Assembly (NCBI GenBank): GCA_029215795.1 | Contig: JARDYH010000002.1 | Span: 60,365,001 to 60,429,000, forward strand | Direction of reading: 5' to 3' | Length of the DNA stretch: 64,000 nucleotides | Source of the DNA: Anniella stebbinsi | Taxonomy: Eukaryota; Chordata; Lepidosauria; Squamata; Anniellidae | Part shown: positions 19,917-28,529 of the stretch, piece by piece | Layout of the letters: each line of letters begins with the position of its first letter | How positions within the stretch are numbered: the stretch's first letter is position 1 | Notes under the pieces: generated by a model | Told to the model about the DNA's origin: nothing | Seen by the model: only the letters and a program-made list of their open reading frames with translations | The model's database searches: none | Made by a program: the position numbers and the translations under genes

Positions 19917-22772
19917 TCACTGGCAAATCGAGGAGAGAACCGCCCTTCCAAAAGAGGCGTCCTGTCGAGCTCTGACATCGAGGCGATAATGCTTAACAAA
20001 CGTGGAAGCATTAGCCCAGGTGGCTGCCTTGCAGAGATCAGTCAGCGAAGCCCCCTGAAGCAACGCCGAAGATGCTGCTTGCGCCCTAGCAGAATGTGCC
20101 GTCAGTCGAAACGGAGGGTCCCGTCCCGCTACCTGGTAGGCTAGCGTAATGGTTTCTACCACCCACTTGGATATGCGTTGAGAAGAGACAGGCAGTCCTT
20201 TGGATACTCCTCCATAACAAATAAACAACTTGCGAGATTTTCTGAAAGTCTCAGTTCTCGACTTATAGAAGGCTAGTGCCCTTCTAACATCCAATGCATG
20301 TAACGTTGCAGACAACGGGTCTGAGGATGGTTTGAAGAAAGTTGGTAGAACAATGTCCTGATTCACGTGGAACCTTGAAGAAATTTTCGGAACAAAACTT
20401 GGGTCCGGCCTTAGCACTACCTTGTCCCTAAAAAACTGTAAATAGGGAGGGTCTACTAGTAGCGCTGCCAACTCCGAGACCCGCCTTGCAGATGTTATTG
20501 CAACCAAGAAAAGAGTTTTAAGCGTTAACAACCGAACATCTATCGTGGCTAATGGTTCAAAGGGCTTTGACGTAAGTATGGTGAGAACTAATGATAGACT
20601 CCACTGCGGTACTGCCGGACGGATATTGGGGAACAAATTATTTAAACCTCTTAAAAAAGTTTTTGTCATGGGATGCGTAAACACGGAAAAACCGTCCACT
20701 AACCCATGGTTGGCCGCAATGGCAGACAGGTATACACGAATAGAAGCCGGCTTTAGCCCTGCCGAGTGCAGAGAGTAAAGGAAAGAGACAACGCTAGGTA
20801 AGTCCGCGTTCACAGGGTCAAAGGCATTTCTCTGTGCATAATCTTGAAAACACTTCCATTTTTTATTATATGACAGCCTTGTAGATGGCTTACGAGCTGC
20901 CTCCAAGATAGTTTTCACACCTGGTGATAACGCGAGGTTTCTCCAAGACGCCGGATTCTCCACGCCGTTAGATGCAGAGTGTGAACCTCGGGATGCAGGA
21001 TTTTCCCCCCCTCCCTGGACAGGAGGTTGGGGACACGTGGAAGGTGCCACACTTCCAATCTCGCCAGTCTGAGTAGCGGCGTGAACCAAGGCTGCCTTGG
21101 CCACCACGGAGCTATCATTATAGCATTTGCATTGCTGCGCCTGACATTGGCTACTGCCAAGGACAGCATGGGAAACGGAGGGAAGATATAAAGAAACCCC
21201 TTCGACCAGTCCCATTGCATGGCGTCCCCCAACGATGCTTGCCCTATGCCCGCCCTTGAGCAGAACGCTGGGCACACCGTGTTGGCAGCAGTCGCAAACA
21301 GGTCGATGCTGGGGGACCCCCAACGAGCAAATAGACGATCCAGGATATGAGGGGAGAGCTCCCATTCGTGGGTGTCGTTGAACGATCTGCTTAAGTCGTC
21401 CGCTATGACATTCTCTGTTCCCGCAATATGTAGCGCAGATAGCAGCACATTGTTGGAAATTGCCCATTGCAGAATGTCCATCACAAGACGAAGGAGGCGA
21501 TGTGACCGCGTCCCGCCCTCTTTGTTCAAATACCAAACTACTGTGGTATTGTCTGTCAAAATGCGGACATGATGTCCCCGCAGGTGAGGGGAGAAAGCCC
21601 GGAGGGCCTTTTTGACCGCCAAAAGCTCTAACATGTTTATATGAAGGCGGGCTTCTGAAGGAGACCATCTTCCTTGTGTTACTAGGTCGCCGTGGTGAGC
21701 ACCCCAACCTGCTAGCGACGCATCGGTTGTGACCACGCGAGATGGGGCCGGAATGATAAACGGCATTCCCCGAGAGAGATTGTGATCGTCCGACCACCAC
21801 CGGAGCGAGCTTCTTACAGACAGCGGTATGGTAAGTATTACTTTGTGGGGGTTTTGCAGAGGGGAGTAATACTGGAGCAGAAACTGTTGGAGTGGCCGCA
21901 TGCGTAGCCTCGCCCAACGGACGACGAAGACGCTCGCTGCCATTAATCCCAGCAGTCTTAAAATTTGAAAGGCTGAGATTCGGTCTTTCGACCTGAGCCG
22001 TACTGCAAACTGCCGTAGGACCATAGCCCTGTTTGCTGGAAGAAAGGCTCTTCCCACAGCGGAATCCAGAGTAACTCCTATAAACTGTATTTGACGTGCT
22101 GGTCGGGTGACTGACTTTTTGTAATTTATTTGCAGCCCAAGCGACGATAGAAGCGCGATGACCTCGTGGACGTCGGCGAGCGCCTGGCTTCTGGATGCGG
22201 AAACGATTAGCCAATCGTCCAGGTAAGGATACACCTCGATGTTGTTGGATCGAAGGTGCGCACAAACCGCCGACATGCACTTGGTGAACACCCTTGGTGC
22301 AGACTTGAGCCCGAAGGGTAGAACGGAGAACTGGTACGCTTGGCGTCCTATGATAAACCGGAGGTAACGTCGGTACAACGGATGAATGGCGATGTGGAAA
22401 TACGCATCCTTTAAGTCTATTAGCGTGAACCAGCTTCCCTCCCTTAACATGGGAAGAACTGATGCCAGAGTTATCATTCGAAATTTTCTGGTTCGTATGA
22501 ACTTGTTCAAAGCTCTGAGATCCATAATGGGACGAAGGCCCCCGTCCCTTTTTGGCACCGTAAAATACCGGGAATAAAACCCGGAGTGTAGATGGTTTGG
22601 CTTCACCCTTGTTATTGCCTTTTTGCGAAGCAGTTTGGTGGTTTCCTGCGTTAGAACTAGTGAGGGTGGCGTAGATTTTATGGTACCAAGAGGAGGAGGG
22701 GCTTCGAACTCCATTTTGTAACCCTCTGCGATGATGTTCAATACCCAAGCATCCGAAGTTATGGACGCCCAA
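19917..22772 (-). CDS. DIRS-A tyrosine recombinase frame
   Basis: A 951-codon frame whose last ~340 residues form a tyrosine recombinase (lambda-integrase superfamily), the enzyme that inserts the circular DNA. The domain starts near residue 613 (about 20936), almost exactly where the RT frame ends (20915). Catalytic signature: Arg in SARRVSEL (~763-764), H-x-x-R in AHSARAQ (H893, R896), Trp in TWANAS (~919) and Tyr in FVKHYRLD (~929). The first ~612 codons lie over the RT gene in another frame, are Ser/Pro/Arg-rich and have no recognisable fold, so the mature protein may begin much later. The stated start is TTG, not ATG. The frame is the same as gag and is open right after the gag TGA at 22830-22832. 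Stop at 19917. Confidence 0.88.
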   Translation of the reverse strand: MGVHNFGCLGIEHHRRGLQNGVRSPSSSWYHKIYATLTSSNAGNHQTASQKGNNKGEAKPSTLRVLFPVFYGAKKGRGPSSHYGSQSFEQVHTNQKISNDNSGISSSHVKGGKLVHANRLKGCVFPHRHSSVVPTLPPVYHRTPSVPVLRSTLRAQVCTKGVHQVHVGGLCAPSIQQHRGVSLPGRLANRFRIQKPGARRRPRGHRASIVAWAANKLQKVSHPTSTSNTVYRSYSGFRCGKSLSSSKQGYGPTAVCSTAQVERPNLSLSNFKTAGINGSERLRRPLGEATHAATPTVSAPVLLPSAKPPQSNTYHTAVCKKLAPVVVGRSQSLSGNAVYHSGPISRGHNRCVASRLGCSPRRPSNTRKMVSFRSPPSYKHVRAFGGQKGPPGFLPSPAGTSCPHFDRQYHSSLVFEQRGRDAVTSPPSSCDGHSAMGNFQQCAAICATYCGNRECHSGRLKQIVQRHPRMGALPSYPGSSICSLGVPQHRPVCDCCQHGVPSVLLKGGHRASIVGGRHAMGLVEGVSLYLPSVSHAVLGSSQCQAQQCKCYNDSSVVAKAALVHAATQTGEIGSVAPSTCPQPPVQGGGENPASRGSHSASNGVENPASWRNLALSPGVKTILEAARKPSTRLSYNKKWKCFQDYAQRNAFDPVNADLPSVVSFLYSLHSAGLKPASIRVYLSAIAANHGLVDGFSVFTHPMTKTFLRGLNNLFPNIRPAVPQWSLSLVLTILTSKPFEPLATIDVRLLTLKTLFLVAITSARRVSELAALLVDPPYLQFFRDKVVLRPDPSFVPKISSRFHVNQDIVLPTFFKPSSDPLSATLHALDVRRALAFYKSRTETFRKSRKLFICYGGVSKGLPVSSQRISKWVVETITLAYQVAGRDPPFRLTAHSARAQAASSALLQGASLTDLCKAATWANASTFVKHYRLDVRARQDASFGRAVLSSICQ

Positions 22773-22828
22773 GTCTGCAGAAAGGGTTGAAGCCTGTTTG
22801 TTTGGTCTCCGAGCTGTGCTGGCGTCAA
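20915..22828 (-). CDS. DIRS-A reverse transcriptase / RNase H / methyltransferase-like protein
   Basis: A 637-codon frame that would copy the element RNA into DNA. RT: LIDLKDAYFH (Asp ~138) and the active-site box YLDDW (202-206), preceded by the PFGLKSAPRVF block. RNase H: TTDASLAGWG (D369), LELLAV (E401), LTDNTTVVWY (D426) and ADDLSR (D477/478), a complete acidic set. C-terminal part: SIDLFAT (~508), YIFPPFP (~547) and IAPWWP (~572), matching in position the methyltransferase-like domain known in DIRS elements; no activity is inferred. The first in-frame start is TTG at 22828, 2 nt beyond the gag stop codon. The frame is open upstream into gag, and it is +1 relative to gag. Expression by +1 frameshifting at CTT TGA C is therefore plausible. 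Confidence 0.93.
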   Translation of the reverse strand: MTPAQLGDQTNRLQPFLQTWASITSDAWVLNIIAEGYKMEFEAPPPLGTIKSTPPSLVLTQETTKLLRKKAITRVKPNHLHSGFYSRYFTVPKRDGGLRPIMDLRALNKFIRTRKFRMITLASVLPMLREGSWFTLIDLKDAYFHIAIHPLYRRYLRFIIGRQAYQFSVLPFGLKSAPRVFTKCMSAVCAHLRSNNIEVYPYLDDWLIVSASRSQALADVHEVIALLSSLGLQINYKKSVTRPARQIQFIGVTLDSAVGRAFLPANRAMVLRQFAVRLRSKDRISAFQILRLLGLMAASVFVVRWARLRMRPLQQFLLQYYSPLQNPHKVILTIPLSVRSSLRWWSDDHNLSRGMPFIIPAPSRVVTTDASLAGWGAHHGDLVTQGRWSPSEARLHINMLELLAVKKALRAFSPHLRGHHVRILTDNTTVVWYLNKEGGTRSHRLLRLVMDILQWAISNNVLLSALHIAGTENVIADDLSRSFNDTHEWELSPHILDRLFARWGSPSIDLFATAANTVCPAFCSRAGIGQASLGDAMQWDWSKGFLYIFPPFPMLSLAVANVRRSNANAIMIAPWWPRQPWFTPLLRLARLEVWHLPRVPNLLSREGGKILHPEVHTLHLTAWRIRRLGETSRYHQV

Positions 22829-22836
22829 GTCAAAGA
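22826..22836 (-). promoter_or_regulatory. putative +1 frameshift / leaky stop site at the end of gag
   Basis: On the sense strand gag ends CGT CTT TGA CTT. Slipping one base forward from CTT to TTT continues as TTT GAC in the RT frame. CTT TGA C is the heptamer known from bacterial release-factor-2 frameshifting, and UGA-C is a leaky stop context. DIRS-B has the same heptamer at 49779-49789. Function is inferred. Confidence 0.5.
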
Positions 22837-25019
22837 CGACGCTTGCTCGACAGTTGTTGCTTGTTGCGTTGTTGGAAACGCCCTGCGGATTTTCGCTGTT
22901 GGTACGACCTAGACGTGTCCGGCTGATAACGCTGAACCCTATCCAGCTGTTGCTGTTGCCTGTAAGGTACAGGCCTGTACCATTTACGTTGCCTAAAATG
23001 CTGCTGAGGTTGTTGAGAACTCATTTTCTTCGCCGTCATCCTGGCTTTGTGCAGGGTATCCAGCGTTGCATCCGTTTCAGAATTGAAAAGACCTTCCCCG
23101 TCAAAGGGAAGATCTTCGATCCGGTTTTTTGTCTCCTGCGGTAACATAGCCGAACGGAGCCACGCGTGGCGGCGCAATGCCACTGCCCCAACCATTGCCT
23201 TAGACAAACAGTCAGTGATATGGCGGGCTGTCGTTAGTTCTTGACGTGACAGTCTAATGGCCTCTGCTTGAAACACGCGAGCTAGCTCCCGCTGATCGTC
23301 CGGAAGGTAGTCCGTCAAGGACGAAACCTTCTCCCAGAGGAACAATTGGTACCGCGCCATTAACGCCATATAGTTGTTTATTTTGACACCTAGAGATGTA
23401 GATGCATAAATACGCCGTCCATACGCATCCAATTTGCGGCCCTCCTTGTCTGTGGGTGCAGAATGCGTACGGCCTGACCTGCCCTGCGATGCTTCCACCA
23501 CAACTGAGTTGGGCTTGGGGTGTTGGAACAGGCATGGTGCCTGATCCTGTTTAACTTTATAAATCGCGTCCAAGCGCTTTGAAGTCGGGCCTACTGTAGC
23601 AGGGTGCTCCCAAGACTGCTTTAGAGACTTTAGCAAGGCTTTAACCATTGGCAGAGACACTTGTGGAGATGGTTCCGTGGACATGACGTTGTAAATGCCA
23701 TCATCCGAATCCTCATCAGGTTGTTGACAGTCTAGATTGAGAGACTGAGCAAGCCGCAACATCTGTTCTGAAAAATTCCCCATTTCCATTGTTGGGGATG
23801 CTCTGTCCTCTGTGCCGACCGTGTCCAAAGGGGAAGGCTCTGAAGGACGAGGAGATGGGGCTGACGATGAATCGGAAACGTAGTCTTCGAAAGATTGTGA
23901 AGGCTGCCGATGTCGAACTGATAACCGTTCCCGGCCCGGCGGTAACGCTGAGGTTGACAACTCCCGATCATGACGTGGATACCTCGACAACGACGCCGTT
24001 CGATGCGGAGGAACCGGTGGTGGGGATTCCCCCACTCGCTGGCGAACAGGAGACTGGGTGCCCTGGAGCCGCCGACCCGTGTACGGATCAAAACGATAGC
24101 GGTCGTGACCGCTCGGCCTCGATTGGGCAGAAGGGACCTCCCACTCCCGAGATCGCGACCGCGACCGGGATATCGACATCGAAGATCTTTGTCGAGATCG
24201 ATGCGCTCGACGTCGATGGTCCTCACCCTGACGAATGGGTTGTTGCGGTTCGGCCGGTAACGAGCGCTCGGTATCGGAGGCGATAAAGATCGGTCCCGGA
24301 GACGGCAACGAGCGCGAAGGCGACAGTGGCTGTTGCATCTGAACTATTGGTGTCGGAGGAGTACGCAGCGAAGACAACACAGAAGGAGTGCGCCTCTTCG
24401 ATGCCGACGGTACTGGAGAGAGCTCCGGACGCAGGGACGACTGCGATGCGGAACCTATTGATGCCGTGCGTTGCCTCGACACCGAAGCCTGCGTCGGTAG
24501 CGAGGCGGACTTGTGTACCATCGCTACAACTTTGACCGTTGAAGAAGACGGTACCGATGCCGGACGCTCCATCGACTTTTTCGTTACCGATGGTTTCGAA
24601 GATGGGCGCTTCTTCGCCGTTGCAGGAGCTGCTTTCGAAGCCTTCGATTTTTTTGCCCTCTTAACAGGAGGAGGAGATGAAGAGGGTGAAAACCCCGATA
24701 AAGATGCCGGCTGTCCACTGCGAGTATGAGACGAAGCCGGAGATGCTGGGGTCGAGAGGCCTCGACTCTCCCCAGAAATAGGCTCCTGCATTGCCGCCAG
24801 TCGAGGCTTATCCACTGCTGAGAGAGCTTTAGACCATAAAAGGCTACGAAGCCGGTCTGCTCGATTTCTCCTCGTCTGCCTCGAAAAACGCATACAGTGT
24901 GCGCAAGAGTCAACGATGTGGGTCTCCCCCAGGCAGAAAAGGCAGAGCGAATGGCCGTCAGTGAGGGCAATTTTAGCCCTACACCGGGAGCACCTCCTGA
25001 AGAGCGCGGATTGCGCCAT
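22830..25019 (-). CDS. DIRS-A Gag-like protein
   Basis: About 729 residues from ATG at 25017-25019. That start is preferred over the GTG at 25046 because both DIRS copies share MAQSALF from it. The N-terminus has a Cys/His cluster (C10, C13, H23, C26, C29, H34, C39, C42), then NRADRLRSLLW. The middle is low-complexity Ser/Pro/Arg-rich, including an RS-repeat stretch. The last ~300 residues are the conserved DIRS Gag region, with MLRLAQSLN, DKEGRKLDAYGRRIYAS, LPDDQRELARVFQAEA and EDLPFDGEGLF (~635), ending in a basic Gln-rich tail (SSKRRL). By family it should bind and package the element RNA. It is the 5'-most gene, about 380 nt from the element's right end. No stop or frameshift interrupts it. 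Confidence 0.9.
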   Translation of the reverse strand: MAQSALFRRCSRCRAKIALTDGHSLCLFCLGETHIVDSCAHCMRFSRQTRRNRADRLRSLLWSKALSAVDKPRLAAMQEPISGESRGLSTPASPASSHTRSGQPASLSGFSPSSSPPPVKRAKKSKASKAAPATAKKRPSSKPSVTKKSMERPASVPSSSTVKVVAMVHKSASLPTQASVSRQRTASIGSASQSSLRPELSPVPSASKRRTPSVLSSLRTPPTPIVQMQQPLSPSRSLPSPGPIFIASDTERSLPAEPQQPIRQGEDHRRRAHRSRQRSSMSISRSRSRSREWEVPSAQSRPSGHDRYRFDPYTGRRLQGTQSPVRQRVGESPPPVPPHRTASLSRYPRHDRELSTSALPPGRERLSVRHRQPSQSFEDYVSDSSSAPSPRPSEPSPLDTVGTEDRASPTMEMGNFSEQMLRLAQSLNLDCQQPDEDSDDGIYNVMSTEPSPQVSLPMVKALLKSLKQSWEHPATVGPTSKRLDAIYKVKQDQAPCLFQHPKPNSVVVEASQGRSGRTHSAPTDKEGRKLDAYGRRIYASTSLGVKINNYMALMARYQLFLWEKVSSLTDYLPDDQRELARVFQAEAIRLSRQELTTARHITDCLSKAMVGAVALRRHAWLRSAMLPQETKNRIEDLPFDGEGLFNSETDATLDTLHKARMTAKKMSSQQPQQHFRQRKWYRPVPYRQQQQLDRVQRYQPDTSRSYQQRKSAGRFQQRNKQQLSSKRRL

Positions 25020-25080
25020 AAGATGGTGGCTTAGAAATAAAACCACTGTTCTAGAGCAACTAATTATTTTTACTAAAAAC

Positions 25081-25135
25081 TTTTTTTTTTTTTTTTTTTT
25101 TTTTAACTAACTAACTAACTATAACTATAGAAACA
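25081..25135 (+). repeat. T24 tract plus AACT repeats in the DIRS-A leader
   Basis: 24 T residues (A tract on the sense strand) followed by four AACT units and ctataactata. DIRS-B has T25 followed by the same kind of repeat at 51954-52015. It lies between gag and the right inverted repeat. Confidence 0.95.
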
Positions 25136-25246
25136 CAACTCTATCTAACTAATAACTAAATAATCTATAAGTATTCTTCTGTCTTACAGGTCAAGGATTG
25201 ACGAGGAAGTCTCCCGCGAGGCTAACAGCGAAGCGGTCGAAGAAGA

Positions 25247-25379
25247 ACTGAGGTAAATTAGAGCGGGAACCCTGAGCATGCGCGATGGATGGTGGGGGAG
25301 GGGTTCCCGCCAAAACTCTATCTAGCTATTGAAGTTTCCCGGAAGTAGGCTCGGCGTCGGCGCGAGCCCATATGTGTGA
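25247..25379 (-). repeat. DIRS-A right inverted terminal repeat
   Basis: Reverse complement of 19528-19660 over 133 bp. Beyond it, 25380-25402 (gcacagagaccacgaagaag plus AA) is the right-end extension copied in the internal complementary region. As the 5' end on the sense strand it probably carries the promoter; no motif is assigned. Confidence 0.93.
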
Positions 25380-25402
25380 TGCACAGAGACCACGAAGAAG
25401 AA

Positions 25403-26005
25403 CTTCTATTACTCATGTGACTTTAAAAAATGCCAAAGGAAAACTGTTACCACACAACCTCCTGCAGACCATTTCCCATTTCAAGAGCAAATACAATAGT
25501 TTACACCCTCTAGGCAAGAACTGTACACTTCAAAGGCCATTCTTTTTGATTCCACATTCTTTTGCATGTATAAAAACAGGAAAATTAACAATGCTTAGTT
25601 TCAAGTAACAGGCCTGGGAGGGATGTACAAGCCTCCATGAATACAGGAAACCACAGGGTACAAATTGTAATTCCTCTGATCCATTCCATGTTAGCAAATT
25701 AACAAATAAAAAAGTTCTATGGGAGTAAAGTGTGAATTGTTAACCTTGCCCAAAAGGAATGTTCAGCAGAATGCAGTTCCACCAAATATTGTAAAGAATC
25801 ATGCAAGCATTTATTGCTATTAGATCATGGATGGAGTGACAACTAAGAATAGAGGACCCTCTCTCTATATATTTTGGCCCCAGGAATTTGCACAAATGTC
25901 TTCGTAACTGCTGCTGTTACTGCAAATGGGAGTTGCCGGAAGGAGCGGGAGGCTAGAACTCTCTTAAGAGGATTTGATGGAGACTTGGAGAAATGTGAAA
26001 TGGAA
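25403..26005. other. no gene recognised
   Basis: AT-rich flank of DIRS-A. No domain-bearing open frame or clear repeat. Confidence 0.45.
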
Positions 26006-26009
26006 GCAG

Positions 26010-26700
26010 GGCACCCACAAGTGTCAGCCTAACGCTTAAACCCCGGTGATCATCTTACTAAGTGGGTGATCTTACTCACTTTTCCCAACCTGTCACTGTC
26101 CATGGCTGTCAAATCAGCCTATATGCAGTATCATCTTGTCAATTTCCTTGTATGTTTCATACTGCACTGCCTTTCCCTTGACACATAAAATATACAAGGA
26201 CATTGACAAGACCGGGCTCTATATATTTGACAGCTGCAAGTGCACACTCGCGCAACTGCAAAAGACGGAAAAAATAATAATTAACAAATTATGAAGACAT
26301 TTGTGCAAATTCTTCAGCAGAATACGGTCCCATTTGTGCAAATCTTGGGGGCCAAAAAATAAAAGTTTGGTGAACAAGTGACAGCCTTTCCAAAGTGCCA
26401 TTTGGGCATCAGTGGAGATTCTGTCACGTGCAGCACAGGTGAGATTGCTTGGAAAGAGCAGCGGGAGGATTTGCTGTTTTTGCCAAGCAACTCCACAATG
26501 GGTTGGCTCTGCCGGGTTGGGATGCCATGCCAACCCATCATGGGTTAAACAACTCCAAGAACAAGCCATGGGTTGTTAGGGTGGCTAATTTGCACAAAAT
26601 AAGCCACCCGCGGGGAGCATTCCAAGTCTGGAAAACATGACAAGCTATCATGGCTTGTTTTAACAACAAACTACAGCTGGTGTGAAACAGGTGTGAGCGC
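26010..26700 (+). mobile_element. composite MITE, copy 2 of 3
   Basis: Same order of blocks as 15790-16500: aagtgtcagcctaac, cttgtcaatttccttg with acaaggacattgacaag, then atgccatgccaacccatcat and gggttaaacaactcc. The 75-116 codon minus-strand frames over it are repeat-derived. Confidence 0.6.
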
Positions 26701-26704
26701 CAAA

Positions 26705-27660
26705 AGGTCTTAATCATCTCTGGTGATGGCAACAAAGGGCTTTTCCTTTATAAAAGAGAAAATAAGAAAAGGAAAGTTTCCTCGATGAGATCTCATAATT
26801 TGGGAGATGTCAGACTAACTGGTACCATTCTTGCAAACAAGACTAATAGTGTACATCCTGCTTTATGACAGTCTCTATGTGTGATAGTGGCAAACATTAA
26901 TAGCTCTTAATATCTTGTGGACACAGAAGTGGCTGGATGGGATACTATGATCCAGTTCACATATTACGGCTACCCAAGGTTTAAGAAAACCCATCTGCTC
27001 CCACTGAGCTAAGGTGGAATGTGCTCCATCTCTGAGACTTCCAAACACAGAATTGTGGGTTATTAGGGAACAACAACCCAGGCTTATAACCCATTATTTG
27101 TTTAAACCTTGGATAGCAATGACATGCGAACTGGGTCTATAGTTTCCCTATCCAAATTCTCTTCGACAACACAACCTTTTCATATAAAAAATTAACCTAC
27201 ACTTGCTAAATACTTTCCCAGGGAAGCTCCCTGAGCTGTGGTCACAAGACCTGGTGATAACTCTAGCTCAATATTGTGTAATCAATACAAACTCAGTATT
27301 GGTCAAGTAATAATGTTTTTTCCTCCAACATGCCGTGCTATGTGACCATCTCTATTGTTATGCAGAACATTATTCAGTGTACAGTGCATTTTCAAAAACT
27401 TATATTTACACTGGAGTTAATACAATATTCTTAACAAAACATTAATTGAACATTTCTGAAAATACACCAGGTAATTTATCCTGAAATGTGATTTAAAAAT
27501 CTAACAATAACAAATCCCCTAAGAATCTGGATATAATTATGCATACACGGAGAACCAGGCAGCCTGAATGGATTTTAGAATTCTGGGGCAAGGTATCGTC
27601 AATCTAAGATGGAATGTACTGAATAAATGAATGTAGACAGTAACAGATCAGTATAATACA
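26705..27660. other. no gene recognised
   Basis: Contains a possible MITE fragment near 26950-27140 (ccatctgctcc, and gggttattagg against taacccattat). Otherwise AT-rich. Confidence 0.4.
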
Positions 27661-27663
27661 ACT

Positions 27664-28526
27664 ACGGATGTGTATCGTATCGTCCTGATGTCCGATAACG
27701 AACCAATAAGGTCATTATCGGACATCCGATTAACAATGATACACATTCCTGGAGGCCTATCTGATCGGATCCAAAATCCATATGTCCGATAACTATCGGA
27801 TATATCAGATTATCAGACCGCCAGTTTAGGGCCAGCCCTCCCTCCCCCTCCTTACCTGGGCCTTCTCCACTGTTGTCCGCTGCTAGGAACTACTGAGAAC
27901 TAGGCTTTGCGGCCTAGTTCTCAGTAGAATGCCGGCGCACCGGGTGATGATGTCACCTGGCGCGTCGTCGCTCTACTGAGAAGTAGGCTGCAAAGCCTAG
28001 TTCTCAGTCGTTCCTAGCAGCGGATGGCAGCGGACAAGGCCCAGGTAAAGGGACTCCTCCTTCCCCCCTTGCACTCCTTACCTGGGCCTTCCCCGCTGCC
28101 GCCGCTCTGAAGTACTGCTAAACAGGCTTTCCGGCCTGTTCGTCAGTACAGAGCCATGCCGAGTGATGACGACATCACTCGGTGCTTCTCTGTACTGACG
28201 AACAGGCTAGAAAGCCTGTTTAGCAGTAGTACGGGGCGGCAGCGGGGGGTAAGGAGCGCGAGTGGGGGGAGGGAGTGCAAGTGGGGGGAGGGAGGGAGTG
28301 CCAGACCAGTATTTTTCCCCATAGGCTTGAATTGGGGGAAAGCTTTATTTTCCCCAATGCAAACCTATGGGGAAAACACTATTATCGTATCGGAACTTCT
28401 GATATTTATCGGATTTCGGATCCAATCAAATCCGGATACCTCCCCAATATGATCGGACCCGAAATTTTTTTCTGTCGGAATTTCCAATAACAATACGATA
28501 CGATAATTTTGGCCATGGACATACCT
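27664..28526. mobile_element. DNA element with two nested GC-rich palindromes
   Basis: Ends share the TATCGTATCG motif in opposite orientation (left gtatcgtatcgtcc, right caatacgatacgata). Two hairpins lie inside. Hairpin 1 (27850-28050) has arms around ccttacctgggcctt and aaggcccaggtaaagg, with gaactaggctttg inside. Hairpin 2 (28078-28254) has ctgctaaacaggct against agcctgtttagcag and a gagtgatgacgacatcactc core. No transposase is encoded. Confidence 0.7.
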
Positions 28527-28529
28527 AAA

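Larger units (their letters stand above)
19475..25402 (-). mobile_element. DIRS-A, full-length tyrosine-recombinase retrotransposon
   Basis: Complete DIRS-type element of about 5.9 kb transcribed from right to left. Visible parts in sense order are the right inverted repeat, a leader with a 24-base A tract, gag, an RT/RNase H/methyltransferase-like frame, a tyrosine recombinase frame, the internal complementary region and the left inverted repeat. All three long frames are uninterrupted. No direct target duplication flanks it, as expected for integration of a circle by a tyrosine recombinase. The flanking bases suggest at most a short AA/AAA shared with the circle junction. The ends are set by where the internal complementary region stops matching the outer termini, so each is uncertain by 2-3 bp. 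Confidence 0.95.

Noticed and set aside
23732..24286. Opposing open frames of ~165 codons inside DIRS-A gag
   Set aside because: They lie over the low-complexity Arg/Ser/Pro part of gag, where stops are rare in other frames, and have no counterpart of similar content in DIRS-B.
25105..25125. Telomere-like repeat next to the T tract
   Set aside because: The unit is AACT/TTAG-like 4-mers, not TTAGGG, and is too short. It is shared by both DIRS leaders, so it belongs to the element.
19475..25402. LTR retrotransposon interpretation of the DIRS elements
   Set aside because: Terminal repeats are inverted, not direct; there is an internal complementary region; no target duplication; and a tyrosine recombinase replaces the integrase.
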